DNA from: Sapria himalayana
Taxonomy: Eukaryota > Streptophyta > Magnoliopsida > Malpighiales > Rafflesiaceae
Direction: 5' to 3'
NCBI GenBank assembly: GCA_029783825.1
Contig: JAREIK010000801.1
Location: 4,725,390-4,789,389 of the forward strand
Length of the DNA: 64,000 nucleotides
The translations under genes were made by a program, and so were the position numbers. This document shows positions 1 through 12,475 of the stretch, one piece after another (position 1 is the stretch's first letter; every line of letters begins with the position of its first letter). Below the pieces are notes generated by a model. The model saw nothing but the letters and a program-made list of their open reading frames with translations, made no database searches and was not told where the DNA came from.

Positions 1-246
1 TTTCAAAAAAATCTCACAAATGATTTTCTTTATGTGATTTTTCTATTCATCAAAAAAGACATATAAAGAGAATACACTGTCATTGGAGGTTTAGAGATTT
101 CAAATATTTAAAATCTTAAATTGTAATTCGTAAACCACAAATACTAAATCTTAAATATTAAATCCTAACCTCTTTTTTGCAAGATTTCATCTTTTTTTTC
201 AAAATAGTGTCCCAAAACTACCTTTTTATGCTATTAAAAATATATA
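1..246. other. AT-rich DNA, nothing recognised
   Basis: AT-rich sequence with homopolymer runs. The reading frames are short and look random, and no transposon motif is seen here. The same kind of sequence continues from 513 to 982 after the small tandem repeat. Confidence 0.5.
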
Positions 247-512
247 TTTTTTTACTAGTGCCTTTTTTTGGAAGGAAGAAAAATATCATTAGAGAATCTT
301 TGAGTCTCTGACTCCTTCATAGTATAGCCTCCTTTTGAGCCAAAACATGCCGTTCAAAAAATAACTCTAGGGCCCTCAAAAATTGGTTTCAAAATTTTTA
401 CTAGCATTTTTTTTTCTTTCGAAAAAAAAATCACTAGAGACCTTTTGAGTCTCTAGATTCCTTCAGAAACATGACATTGAAAAATGAATCTTAGGGCCTC
501 AAAAATTCAAAA
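247..512. repeat. Imperfect two-copy tandem repeat, unit about 147 bp
   Basis: Two adjacent copies start at about 247 and 394. Both run through 'TTTACTAG', a T/A-rich stretch, 'GAGTCTCT', 'CCTTCA', an 'aacatg' segment and 'CTCAAAAATT'. The second copy is shorter and diverged. No coding potential is seen. It may be part of an unrecognised transposon. Confidence 0.6.
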
Positions 513-980
513 CCAAGAGCATGCACTAGCACCATTTAACTTTCATCAGAAAAAAAATTGGATTTGAGATACTATTTTTTGAAAAACAAAATAGCAAATT
601 GCTGCAAGATGAAGGCTCTCTTATGTGGAAAAAATATCACTTGTATTAGCAAAAAATTGTCAATGTAGGGGACTTTTTTTTAATATAAAAATTGAATTCT
701 TGTATAACAAAGCCTCCCTTGTTTGGAAAAAATAAATAAATTATAAACTTTAAAGCCTTAACCTTAAATCTTAAAACTTAAATAAGGAACCATATATCAG
801 TCTTGGAAAATTAAAAAAACATACAACAAGAGTGACTATACCACAAAGATTTAAGTTTGATTTTTTTATAAAAATTTGAAAATCTAATTTTGGTCAATCC
901 ATAATCAATCCAAGAACATATTATAAAAAAATAGATCAGAGATCTGAGTTGGAATGATCCATAATGTACCTAAAAATAGA

Positions 981-982
<2 letters not shown>

Positions 983-1014
<32 letters not shown>
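983..1014. repeat. (AC)16 microsatellite
   Basis: An uninterrupted AC dinucleotide run of 16 units in otherwise AT-rich DNA. Confidence 0.95.
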
Positions 1015-1017
<3 letters not shown>

Positions 1018-2614
1018 GTACTATTGTTCTATGTTTTTCAATTTTTATTTTCTACCATAGATTTAGACTACCTATATAGTTGCAACATTGAGTAATATTA
1101 AGAAAGAAATCCAAAAAGAATTCTATGTCCTTAACCTAGACATGCACCGACAACCTCAATCACTAAAACTCATGGAAACAGTGACAATGATATTGATGTG
1201 TAACATCAAGATTGTTATTGATGTGATAATTGATCATCTCGGACTCGACTCATTTTTTAATAAATCATTTATTGCATAATAATGGATGTGTAATAATTGA
1301 TCAATGTATTTATTTTGATTTTGATTTTGATATTCACTACAATTTCTCAATGAATTTGAACATTAGTATGAAAGTGAGTTATGACTTTTGAAAAATAGAT
1401 ATAAAAACTATTATATGGGGCTTATTCAATGCACAAACTATGTTGATGGAGTAACTAGATCTCGTCATGTGCTCTAAGAAATCATTTCATAGTATCATTT
1501 AGAAACTAGCCTTCACAAAGTACTTACATCTAAAATTTCCTAACGTATACTATAAAATAACATAGCTTTCACTTAACCATCTAAAATTCATCATTATTAC
1601 ATAATTAAACTACTTAGTGTGCATAGGTAGTTTTGGTGTTTTTTTTTTTATTTTTGTGGGCCAACTATTGATCAAAACAAGTCATTTCGAGAATAAAAGC
1701 TATTCTCTCTTAGCAAGTTTTCTATTATTTGAAAGCTTACCAATGTCTTCCTTGTAAAATACAGATGATAACTTATTTTCTTCTCTTTTTTTAAAAAAGA
1801 GTTTAACACTTCTTCTTAACATGATGTACATAGAAAGCAATATAAAGAATATCAACACATGAGAGCAGAATGTAATCAAAGCATGATGTGCATAAAGAGA
1901 TATGGAAAGGATACTAAAATAGAAACATAAAAAAGACCCAACCATTACACTATGCATTCTTATAGACAAAGAATCTCTTATCCAACCTATCTCCATGGAA
2001 GAATACTATTGGATTTTTCATCAATCTTATGCTTTTATTCTTCTCTTAAAAGAACAAGAGTAGTCTTCTCACAACATGTTAACAACTTCAGCGACAAAGT
2101 CTCAAATACTATTCTCGTCTCCAGCCTTAGTTAGTTGAGATATCTCAATCGACTTTGCTAGAATACAAGTCAATATACATTCTTTTTACATAATTATTGT
2201 TTCTTGTTGCTGAGAAAATAAAGGGTTAGAGAGGGATGATAGTAAATTATCCACAAGAAAAGCTTTTATTTTCTCGAAAATATGTATAACAAAATATTTC
2301 ATGCCTATTTTTTCATTTATTCTCACTATCTCTCTTCTTAAAGTGAGAGCTTTGGTTTATATATAAAAGGCAAAAAGAAGTTAAGAATATTTCAAGACTA
2401 AGCTTTGTCAACTACATGTGCTTCCTGATGATGAGTTCAAAAAAAATGTTGCTTTGAAAAACAAGCCAGCCCATGTGATTGGGTTAGAAAAAAAAATATT
2501 TCATCAATTATCTTTATTTCAACCCATCAAGAAAAAAATTGGCCTCATGTCATCATCACTGATAACTAATTCTAATAAGTTTGGTAAGGCATCGTTTATC
2601 CCCAAAAACCTATT
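1015..2614. other. AT-rich DNA, no supported gene
   Basis: Only short frames occur (63, 98, 60 and 66 codons). They have ordinary AT-rich composition and no recognisable domain. They overlap on both strands, as expected by chance. Nothing is annotated as coding. Confidence 0.5.
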
Positions 2615-3075
2615 ATGACTTTATTATGCTACTTAAATTTATTAGTTAGGTAGTATTTCAAAAAAATATTAATGAGAGTATCTCATCAAAAAAGATCCAG
2701 AAATTTATGAGCCAAACAAGTAACAAAGAAGACTTTTGTCAAGATATCAATCTCACATTAATTATATCAGTAGTTCAGTAAATCAATAATGAGACAACTC
2801 AATTATAGTAAAGTAAACAATTTGAATTATTTTATCAATCTTATATCTATGGATTTATCTATTTAATTTATGTAATATAGGTTCAAATAGTTTGAATTAT
2901 TTTGGATTTGAATACAAAATGATGGTTGAGTTGTTTGTAATGACTTTTCACCCTAATAGAATGCAAGGTAGTTATCATCATTGAATACATTACAAAAGAT
3001 AATCTCCACTCAGATATTTCTTTGATATATTTTCACTGAGACAATAAATTAACTCTGCTTAAGCATTATTCTTTG
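2615..3075 (-). repeat. Athila-like gypsy LTR fragment, reverse orientation
   Basis: This segment aligns by eye over its whole length with 35460-35850. Shared landmarks in order are 'atgctac', 'atatcagtag', 'cattta', 'accctaatag/gccctaatag' and 'catcattga'. At 35460 the same sequence is the reverse complement of the gypsy LTR that precedes gag at 31480-32340, so this copy is a minus-oriented LTR fragment. No matching internal element is seen beside it. Confidence 0.6.
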
Positions 3076-4296
3076 ATATTTCTTTGATATAATACTCTCT
3101 AGTCCAAAAATTTTTTACAAAGATCATGATGCTATAGTGGGGGTATACATCATCAATCTAATGTCTATGATTTTATATTACTCAAAACCAAAACTGAACA
3201 TTAATATATATTAATTTGATTCATTCGATTTCTTTTAATAAATAAAAATAGAATCAATTTATTTAAAATATAAATGTACAAAATTATTATTAATTTAATA
3301 CATTTAAATTAATTTGATTCATTTATCGAATCAAATTAATTAGATAATAACTAAACTAATTATTCTTATTATGTATATACATATATGTAAAATAAATAAA
3401 AATACAAGACTTCTTTTATCACTTTTGAATAAGGCTATAGATGAGACCCCGACCCAAATAAGATCTTGGACTTTCAATGTAAATTATTTCACAAAATAAT
3501 TTATATTAATTATAATTTATATAAATTATACCACTATGGAATTATAATTACATTCACTCATATATTCTAAATACATTATGTCATTTTTACTTATCACAAA
3601 ATAATGTAACCTCTAATTATTTCCTTGATACTTTCTATTTTACTTATTTGAATTTCCATATCAAACTTCATCTGAATGGTTTGACAATATCAAAACTTAT
3701 AAACTTTCTCAATGGGGTATCATCAATCCTTTTGATATGACATTGATTCCATCAGTAATTAATATTCATTATATTATTGATAAAGTTATCCAGTTCATAG
3801 AGTTCTTAAATTTATTTCTAGAATCTATATTTTATAAATCAAAATAATCATTAACAAATATGTGCAAATAATAATTACCTCAAGAATAAGAGTAACATTG
3901 ATTATAATAACTATGGTGTATTTTGTTTTATAAGTCAGTACAAAATAATTATATTATATTTATCCCATTCAATACATTCAAATATATTAGCACTAGGCAT
4001 TAGAATTTTACCATTCACCTTAGTCAAGATAGACTTACTAAAATATAGTACTACAATCTTACTCATAGAATGTCCAATTCTATCTAGATTGTGAACAAAC
4101 TTATATTAGATGTGCACTGATGATTCGATCTTCTATGTATAAGGTAATATCTACACACTAAATGATCCATAGTAAGAGTAAAATAAAATTATTTTTAATA
4201 ATTCAGCTCATCAAAAAAATCTATTAAAATAACAAAAAGATGCTAATTAGGAAAACATACACAAATGGATTTTTATAAAACTAGTTCCAATAATCT
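3076..4296. other. AT-rich DNA, probably including the 3' LTR of Co-1
   Basis: No reading frame of note. The part next to 4297 follows the polypurine tract of copia element Co-1 on the minus strand, so it should hold that element's 3' LTR. I could not find a matching 5' LTR copy to fix its length. Confidence 0.35.
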
Positions 4297-4309
4297 CCCA
4301 TTTAGATTA

Positions 4310-7300
4310 AAGCCATGATGTTGCATGCCTGGCTTTCACCCCTTCCACATGGTTATCGAATACTTTAGCTAGAAGACTCTTTGTAAAAGGATCTGCCGGG
4401 TTATCTATCGATGCCACTTTTTTCACAGACACATCTCCTCTCTTCACAATATCTTTTATTAGATGATACTTATCCTCGATGTGTTTTTAATTTTGTGAGT
4501 TCTAGGTTTCTTTGAATTTGCAATTGCTCCATTATTATCATACTAAAGTGAAATAGGCAATTAAATAGAAGGAATAATCCCTGGATCTATTAAGAAATTT
4601 TTGAGCCACATAACTTCCTTGGAAACTTCCAAAGTTATCACATATTTAAATTCCATGGTGGAATCAGTGATACAAGATTATTTGAAACTTCTCCAAATTA
4701 TGACTCCACTTCCTAAGGTAAACACATAGCCCAAAAAGGATTTCCTTAAATTCTTACTCAATTGAAAATTTGAGTCTGTATATCCTATAGATATATAATT
4801 CTTTGCTTGGTATACTAATATATAATCTCTAATCCTTTTCATGTACTTAATTATATGTTTCACTACTATCCAATACTCTTATCATCGATTAGATTGATAT
4901 CTTCTTATCATGCTAACATAATAATAGATATTTAGTTTAGTGTAAAGCATCACATACATGAGGCTTCCTATTACATATGCATAATGAACTGACTTCATCT
5001 TCTCTATCTCTTTTTGTGTTTTGAGGTACTATTTATTTGATAGAGTGATTCTATGTCTAAAAGAGATAAAACCTTTCTCGGAATCTTATATGCTGAATCG
5101 AGTCAATATCTAATTGAGATAAATCACTCGAAATAACCTCAACATTATTTTTTTATGATCTTGTAAAAGCTTGATTCCAAGAATGTGTGCTACATTTCAT
5201 ATGTCTATCATATTGAATTGATTGGATAACTAAGCTTTAACCAAAGACAATGAGTCCACATCATTCCCATTAAGTAAGATATCATCAACATATAATATCA
5301 AGAATAACATGTTGATATCACTTATCTTTGCATTTACATAATACTCATCTTGACATTGATCAAAGCCATATGACTTAATGATTTGATCAAAATGAGTATT
5401 CCAAGATCTAGATGACTATTTTAGTCCATAAATGAACTTGTTCAACTTACACAATATGTGTTCTTGATCTTTCGCTTTAAAACTATCTTGTTGTATCATA
5501 TAGATATATTCCTTGATATGTTCATTCAAAAATGTAGTCTTGACATCTATTTTCCAAATCTCATAGTCATAATAAGTTACAATAGACAACATAATCTAGA
5601 TAGACTTCAACTTGGCTAGCGAAGAAAAGGTTTCCTCATAATTAATTACTTATTTCTGAGTAATATATTTTGCTACAAGCCTATTTTTATAAGTCTCAAT
5701 GTTATCATCTATCCCTCTTCCTTTTCTTATAGATCCACTTGCATTTTATGGATTTTATTCCCTTAGGTGGGCCAATAAGATACTAGACATGATTGGATTA
5801 TATTGACTAGATTTCTAATTCTATATCCCATTACTAGTATTCTACATCTTTATCTTGAAGTGTTTCATCATAGTTTTTGGGATCAATAACTAGTTTATTA
5901 AGAATTCTATCATAAGATGCTCCCAATAGTATATACCATTTTGGTTGATGAACAATCCTCTCATTATGATGAGGCACTCCTCTTGGCCATTTGTTTTTAG
6001 TGACATGCTGTATAGATAATGATCCATGTGAACCGCTATGAGCATTGCTCTCTGGTTGTACTACTAGTATATTAATGATGGGCTCATAAGGTTCGATGTC
6101 TATACCATCACAAATAGTTCTCTCATTAATTTAAGGTAATGATACATCTAAGATGTCACCATGTGGCATTCTTTTTATAATTGAATGAATAAGAACAAGC
6201 TTATCTCCTCTTAACATCTTTAAAACAACTTTACTTCTAGGTTTTTGATTTGCTATATAGTCATTTTCTAGGAATCATGCATTAGTACTAACAATGACCT
6301 TCTGATACTTTAGACTATAAAACAAACCACATTTTGTTCTTCTAGGATATCCCACAAAGAAAAAAACTTCTATTTTTATTTCTAGCTTATCTATCTTTAC
6401 TTTTAGCATATGTGCTAAGCAACCCTACAAATGGACGTGTTTTAGACTAGGCTTATGCTTAGTCCATAATTTAATTGGAGTTGTAGGTACTGACTTAGAT
6501 GAAATCAAGTTTAAAATATAAGCCACTATTTTAACATATTTTTCTAGAATGAATTAGGCATATCTAAATAAGTCAATATTGACTTACCCATATCCACAAG
6601 AGTCATATTCCTTTTTTCTACCATTCCATTCTACTACATATTGTAATATTCTAATATATTTATTAAGATATTTTTCTATATTCATCCTATACTCTTTGAA
6701 TTTTTCAAAAACATCAAATTTAAGATGCATCAAATAAATATTTTCATATATTGAGTAATCATCAATAAAAGTGATGAAGTACTCAAACTCACCTCTTGCT
6801 CAGATTATAATGGGCACACATATATAAGAATGAACCAGCTCTAGTACCTCTTTGGCTTTATAGCCTTTGGCTACATAAGGCAACTTGGTCATCTTTCTTT
6901 CTAAATTGGACTTCATGCTAGAAGTGTTTCCACTTGCAATGAACCCAATAATCCATCTTTGATAGCCTCAAAATCTATTATTAGATTTACGTGACCTAGG
7001 CATAGGTGTCAAAGATATGTATGATTCATTTTAGAAGGATATTATCTCTTATATAGTAAGAAATCAATGCTATTCGACTCACATTGTTGTAGTAATGAAT
7101 AAAATATTTTAATAATATAAAAATTATCTTTCAATGTAGCAAAATAGATAATCCTTTTATTCAAGTAAATTATTAGTAAATCATTGAATAAAATAGATAA
7201 TCTATCTCTTAATAAACTAGAAATTAAAATAAAATTTTTTTTTATAGATGGTACTTAAAGATAATCTATTAAAATTAAAACATTATTATTTACAAACTGA

Positions 7301-7430
7301 AGTATGCAAACTTCCACTATAGTAGCTACTACCTTGATACTATTTCCCTTGAGAAAATCAATCTCACCATTAATTAGTTAGAGATGAGATTGTAGATAAG
7401 ATTAGTGGTGCCCATATCTATATACCATGT
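4310..7430 (-). pseudogene. pol: Co-1 copia pol: protease, integrase, RT, RNase H remnants
   Basis: Frames are broken throughout, but motifs occur in copia order. The protease motif 'WYIDMGTTN' at about 7408-7427 stands where copia has DSG, with S replaced by M. The integrase region (about 6550-6960) reads 'MTKLPYVAKGYKAKEVLEL'. The RT catalytic box YVDD is at 5281-5292 within 'ILYVDDILLNG'. The RNase H segment is open at 4678-4863 and contains 'GYTDSNFQ' and 'GYVFTLGSG'. The last recognisable piece is 'NPADPFTKSL' at about 4350-4410, the usual end of copia pol. The family role is polyprotein cleavage, cDNA synthesis and integration. The copy cannot be functional. Confidence 0.85.
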
Positions 7431-7499
7431 ATTAGTAGATACCACCACTAAACATGATTCAACCACTAGTAATTGAGACTTACCCTGATTGTTCACATT

Positions 7500-7830
7500 G
7501 TTGAGATAAATCGTACATTGCTTCTTCTAGTCTCCTAACTACTTGTAGTAAAAATATTTTTCTTTTAGTTTTTTGACTCTTACATGTGTCTTAGAAGTTC
7601 TTGATAAGATTTGAATATGCTTTCTACAATTTCTTTTTCTTCTTCATTCCTTTCGATTTCGAAGAAGTTCTTTTAGCTATAAATACTTCAAATAGTTTTT
7701 TTGATAATATTTTTGGTCGACACTATTTTCCTAAGTGATTGCACTAAATTCCAATCAGATATGTTCATATTGAAATCAAGGCATAATTTCTTATAGGTGT
7801 CTGGTAGTGATTGAGGAATAATATCAATCA
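7500..7830 (-). pseudogene. gag: Co-1 copia gag, C-terminal remnant
   Basis: On the minus strand 'QSLPDTYKKLCLDFNMN' matches the helical segment of plant copia Gag (usual form QSLPDSY..F..NFNMN). It is followed at 7590-7500 by a degraded zinc knuckle in which most cysteines are lost ('KYFYYK', stop, then 'QCTIYLNNV'). An open frame at 7688-7957 looks longer, but its first half reads through the unrelated SINE-like insertion and is not Gag. The N-terminal part of Gag is absent. Confidence 0.65.
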
Positions 7831-7839
7831 AAGAGTGCA

Positions 7840-8100
7840 ACACATAGTGGGCCCCACTTGACTTTTGGTCCCCTGGTAGCCCCACCTGAGTGTTAACCAA
7901 TTTCCCAGTCCTTTTTCTAGGCATACCAATGTTGTCTGCCTTGCCCAAAAAGCACATGGTTTTACACTTGGGTTAGGACTTAATTTCTACCTCCTAATTT
8001 GCATCCCCTAGATTTGAACTCGACTCTTTGAATTCCCACCACGGAATACCAATTGATAGGTTGGTAGGTCAATCACTTCAATTCATGCAAAGCTTGAAAA
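7840..8100 (-). mobile_element. Possible tRNA-derived SINE
   Basis: This patch has clearly higher GC than its surroundings and cuts off the gag of Co-1. On the minus strand 'GAGTTCAAATCTA' (about 8009-8021) resembles the RNA polymerase III B box (GGTTCGANNCC). About 27 bases upstream 'TGGTATTCCGTGG' could be a degenerate A box. No poly(A) tail or target duplication was identified. It could also be a fragment of another transposon. Confidence 0.3.
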
Positions 8101-8229
8101 GGAGTTTTCAAATTGGTTTTTAAAATTTGTCAGTATATAACTTATTATTCTTGGTTTTACGTGCAATATTATATGAGTATAAATTTATTCTTTATCATTT
8201 TGTAGGTACAATTTCTTTCATCAAATATA

Positions 8230-8905
8230 TGTAATAGACAAATGAATAATCTTGTGAAAGGACCATTATGAAGTTTACAGATGTATCTCATATATTATGT
8301 AAATGGATATAAATTTTACATTTTGAAACATGGTTCAAATAGAGCTGCAATAAATAGTAGTGTTTGCATCAAGTGGTATAACTATACTACACCAACTACT
8401 GATTTTCACGCTCAACTAATTGAAAATCTTTATGTAGAGTATCCTGCTCTACCAATTAAGAGAATAAATTTATTTAAGTGTGAATGATCTGATCATATTC
8501 CAAATATGAGTACTATAATTCAACATCAAAACAACCTTATTGATGTGTACCATAAAAAATATTATCGCATGTATGAGCCTTTTATTCTTGTGATACAAGA
8601 TGAACAAGTGTGTTACACTACTTATCCAACTATAAGAAAAAATTCATGTCACTGGTCAACAATATATAAAATAAAACCTTGATTAGCGATTGAATTTGTT
8701 AAAAGGGATATTATTGTCACTCCATCATGTGTATCAGCATTTCAAGAAAATAATATAAAACTTCATTCAATCATTATTGCGGCAGATAATGGGCTTCAAA
8801 TATTACTTGTTGAAGGTGGAAATTAATTGGACATCAATGATGACCATGTTGAAAAAGATAATGAGGAATAAATTACAGAATTAGATGATAATGAATATTT
8901 ATAAA
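8230..8905 (+). pseudogene. CACTA (En/Spm) transposase C-terminal part, DUF4216 domain
   Basis: The translation contains 'YYVNGYKFYILKHGSNRA', then 'SSVCIKW', 'YPALPIKRINLFKCE', and, after a stop, 'YYRMYEPFILVIQDEQV' and 'YTTYP'. This is the DUF4216 domain found near the C-terminus of TNP2-like CACTA transposases. The codon after KCE is TGA (8485-8487), where the family has tryptophan (KCEWFD), so it is a nonsense change. An acidic tail rich in Asp and Glu follows at 8825-8900, as is typical of these proteins. The catalytic domain and DUF4218 upstream are missing. Confidence 0.8.
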
Positions 8906-9834
8906 GAGATGATTTGTTAGAAATTTCCAATGATGACTAAAAATTTAATGACTACCTTGTTATTTTATCATTCTTATTTTGTAATTATTAAAATATGGAT
9001 GTTAAAAGAAAATTTTTTATTTTCTTTTTTTAATATCAATGTGTTTATCATTATGTTTTATTATTATTATTATATTTTCTAACATGTTTTTATTACCTCT
9101 ATATATTTCGATGTATATATAACTTGATTTAGGTATTAAAGGTATAATTCAAGTGGCCAAGAATCTCAATATGTGGGCAGGGGTTGAGGGAAGTCAACTA
9201 ATAGTTTGTGGAAGAGGAAATTTACATGTATTTAGTGTCGACAATATTACAAATATATTTTTGCATTCTCCTACACGTATAGAGAAAACTTTAGCATCAC
9301 CTCATCATGACATACACAAATTTATTACCATAGATATTTCAACTTCATCTCATTTTGCACCAAAAGATACTGATAGCTATGTCCTACCTATGTTATGAAA
9401 CCCATGCATTGGTACTATAATATTGACACTAGCAGGATATTCACAATTTATAATCTACATGTCAAGTTATGAGAAAATTTTCATTTAGCTCATAATTGAT
9501 AATAAATAGTATGTACCTTTCTTAAATTTATTACATGCATTCATTATTGTATTTCATTTTTTTCTTTTTAATTATTTATTAAATATAATGTGAATGACAT
9601 TATAAGTAGATTATTATGATTAAAATTTAGTAATTTAAAATAATAACAAAGTATGATATTGCTACTTATAGAATATTATCATTTAGAATTAAAATAATAT
9701 TTGTGTTACAAAGTTTTAGATAATAAATATAAATAAATTAAATATTAACTTACTAATAGGAAAATTAGTATATTTTATTTATATGTATCAGCATGTGCTG
9801 ATGTTAATTTACTTATAAATTTATTCCTTCTGTT
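8906..9834 (+). other. Interval between the two CACTA genes, with an unrecognised 81-codon frame
   Basis: AT-rich spacer between the DUF4216 and Transposase_24 remnants, probably internal CACTA sequence. A frame at 9153-9398 (81 codons, beginning MAKNLNMWAG) has a less biased composition than chance frames nearby. I do not recognise it. No terminal inverted repeat beginning CACTA was found. Confidence 0.3.
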
Positions 9835-10560
9835 TCTCGTATAATTGAAAAAATATTTAAGGAGAAACTAGTTGTGAATGGTATAAAGTAGAGCAAAGTA
9901 CTCCCAAGTATGAACGAATTTTATTGGAATGAATTTGTGGTAAATTTTACATGCATTTTATTGTTTTCCAATTTGGTCTAATATTAGTTACTCTTAAAAA
10001 ATACATTACAGTGCATTATTATTTTATTTGGTTTTTGCAAAAAAAGTACAAATGGAATAATGCTTTGGTAGTCTCGGTGAAGGATACATGGAAACATGTA
10101 GCAAGTGTTCGATATAATAATAAGCTTGGAAAATAAGAAAAAAATATGGGAAAGATGCAAATCTTAATAGTATTCTCTTTACATGTTTGGATAAAGTAAT
10201 GAGAATACTAGAATAGTGAGAAGTTCGAGATCTTATTCTAGATGGTCTCACACAATCATCGATTAGAGAAAGCAGGTGAATGATCATGATCTTCAAAACA
10301 TATCGAAGGTTTAAAGGCAACCTACCAGTATTCTATAGATTTTGTATAATTTTCTTTAATTTTTTGTTATTATTTAAAGTTTTGAATGCAAAAAAAAAAT
10401 ATGCATGATAATGTATGATGTACCTTAATAGTAACTATTATTTATTCTCAGGAGGCTAAGTTGGGATATTCACTAATACTATTTGAGATATTCAAGCGAA
10501 TGCACAAGAAGAATAATGTGTCATTTGTGGACAAGCACTCAAATGATATTAATGTGAGTT
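9835..10560 (+). pseudogene. CACTA accessory protein, Transposase_24 (Ptta/En/Spm) remnant
   Basis: Three blocks in order match the plant Transposase_24 family. The first (9835-9940) reads 'RIIEKIFKEKL' and 'NEFYWNEFV'. The second (10035-10250) reads 'KYKWNNALVVSVKDTWKHV', 'VRYNN' and 'SEKFEILF', followed by 'SHNHRLEKAG'. The third (10453-10560) reads 'KLGYSLILFEIFKRMHKK' and 'FVDKHSNDIN'. The gaps look like introns: 'TTTGTG|GTAAAT' could be a donor and 'TTCTCAG|GAG' an acceptor near 10450. Stops interrupt blocks one and two. The position 3' of the transposase remnant on the same strand is the normal layout of CACTA elements. Confidence 0.75.
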
Positions 10561-10664
10561 CCACCATTTGTACTTGTAATTTCATATGTAAATTGGAATT
10601 AATAAAAGAAAAAAAATATGAAACAATTGATTATTTGGCATTAATTGTAAATAATACGTAAACT

Positions 10665-10668
<4 letters not shown>

Positions 10669-10698
<30 letters not shown>
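10669..10698. repeat. (TG)15 microsatellite
   Basis: A perfect TG run. It is followed at 10699-10770 by an unusually GC-rich patch containing runs of G and C that I could not assign. Confidence 0.95.
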
Positions 10699-10701
<3 letters not shown>

Positions 10702-10770
10702 AGAGAACAAAGGGGTCTTAAGGTCTAGTTTTGTGGACCCCCTTATCCCCTAGGGCCCCCGTAGAACCCC

Positions 10771-12240
10771 AACAATGTTTACTTGTGTTTATGCTTCATT
10801 TTTGCATTTATCTACCATCATAACACAGCCAAACATGTATTATTCATAATAAAATGTAAAATTAATTTTTGATGTAGTTTAAGAAACAATTATTAAAGTA
10901 TATAATGTCTAAATGTTGCTGGAAATTTTAATTCAACTTGTGTTTAAACTCATCCTAATCACCAATCTTGTTATTTTAATATTGATGGCACAATAAATAG
11001 TTTGGTCTATTTGGCTAATGTGGTGGTTTTACTTACATCGCCACACACTAACAAGGAATCTTGAATCATGATGGATAAGAATATGTGTCAAATACTTGAT
11101 TCCATCTATAAGTAGTTATATTTTCATTGTTATAATACTATTGGCATTAAAATCTTAAAAAAATAAATATAGAAAAAACAACAAAAAAGCACCCTTAATA
11201 TTTGACCTTTATCTTTTGGCATGAAATCTGGTAGTATCAAATTTCAAAATAATGAAAAAAATTTAAGGCCATGAAAATTAAAATAATAAAATAAGTTGAA
11301 TATGTACAAAATGAGGAAGTGTGTGATTTTATTTTCATTTGTTTAACATTCCACCAATGAATTTTAAATATCTTGTGTACAATCCACAATAATATTAGTT
11401 GGCGAGATGAAAATATCATTTATATTTTGAAAAGCATAAAGAAAATATCATTAATATTTTTTAAAACCATTTTTCATTCTTGATGTTTTGGAAGTTACAG
11501 TCCATAATGAAAAAAAAATGCCAATTTTACATAGATAGAAAAAAATCATGCTCATCCACCAAAATTATAAAGTTCCTTTATTTGTTATTCTCCATGGAAC
11601 ACAAATAATACAAAAGACAAGCTAAGAAAATTGACACCTATTTTTGCATGAATGTATTGGTATCATTGATAAAGTTGCACAAAACATCCAAGAGATCAAA
11701 AATATATTATATATACTTATAACTTCCTTATGTACTTAAGAAAATGAAAAATTTCTTATCCAGCCTCGTCCAACTTCTTTTTTCAATGTCAAGTTTCACT
11801 TTTAAAAGAAATACAAGTCTAAGATTCTAACATTGAACAACTCTATGAAGCAAAAATGTCTATTCATTACAAGTACTAAAGGAATGATTCACCTTTACCA
11901 TTTGAAGGTGATTGATATGGCATGAATAAAAATAAATTTTTATATGAAAAACATTTTGATAAAGAAAAATATCAAAATCATGCACTTGATTAAAAATGAA
12001 TGAGAAGCCCATATAAACAGAAATTAAATAAATTTTCTCTTACATTAAACTTGTTAAGGACAAGTATGCAATACATAATGACATTATACACAAAAGAAAT
12101 GCATCTTAAACATATAATTCATCCAAAATATAAAGATGTGGGTTATTTAAACATTCATTTTGAAGAGGTAATATTACAATTGAACATGCTCTACTTCATT
12201 TGGAAAATAGTGTTAATTATCTATGATTCACAATTAATAA
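10771..12240. other. AT-rich DNA, nothing recognised
   Basis: No transposon protein motif or RNA gene was seen. Frames at 11237-11419 (minus) and 12000-12275 (plus) are short and AT-driven, with no recognisable domain. They are not called. Confidence 0.45.
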
Positions 12241-12475
12241 TTGTTGAGGTTTATTTCTTTTTGTTTCTATTTTAGTTTTTCTTATTTTCTTTATACGGAA
12301 CTATTCAACATGCGGGCTACCTCAATCTTGGTATATATATATGTGATATTTTTTTTGGAATATGAATAATCATTTTTATTATTTCTCACACTTCTCTTCT
12401 CTCTTTCTCTCTCTCCCCCTCTTTTTTCTCTATCCTATCTTTCCAAACCTATCAATTGATAACATGGTATCAGGT
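12241..12475 (+). mobile_element. Copia LTR end with primer-binding site
   Basis: The sequence ends in '..AACA' at 12464, directly followed by 'TGGTATCAGG' (12465-12474). That is close to the plant copia primer-binding site complementary to initiator methionine tRNA (TGGTATCAGAGC). The LTR start is a guess ('TGTTGAGG' near 12245). The pyrimidine-rich segment 12350-12430 ('TTTTTTGGAATATG.AATCATTTTTA', then CT-rich) recurs at 26699-26770 next to the 3' end of Co-3, so both belong to one copia family. No gag or pol follows, so this is a fragment. Confidence 0.6.

Larger units (their letters stand above)
4297..7830 (-). mobile_element. Decayed Ty1/copia retrotransposon Co-1
   Basis: Reading the minus strand from high to low coordinates gives the copia order: gag C-terminal segment, zinc-knuckle remnant, protease, GAG-pre-integrase and integrase, reverse transcriptase, RNase H. 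A plant copia-type polypurine tract ('AAATGGGAGATTATTGG' on the minus strand) lies at about 4280-4300, just after the end of pol. Many stops and frameshifts are present, so the element is dead. The 5' LTR is not recognised, and the 5' side is replaced by a SINE-like sequence. Confidence 0.85.

Noticed and set aside
1088..2618. Four short frames as host genes
   Set aside because: No domain, no codon bias and no repeat support. Lengths are those expected by chance in this composition.
7688..7957. 89-codon minus frame as a complete gene
   Set aside because: The first half is translation of the SINE-like insert. Only the second half matches copia Gag.
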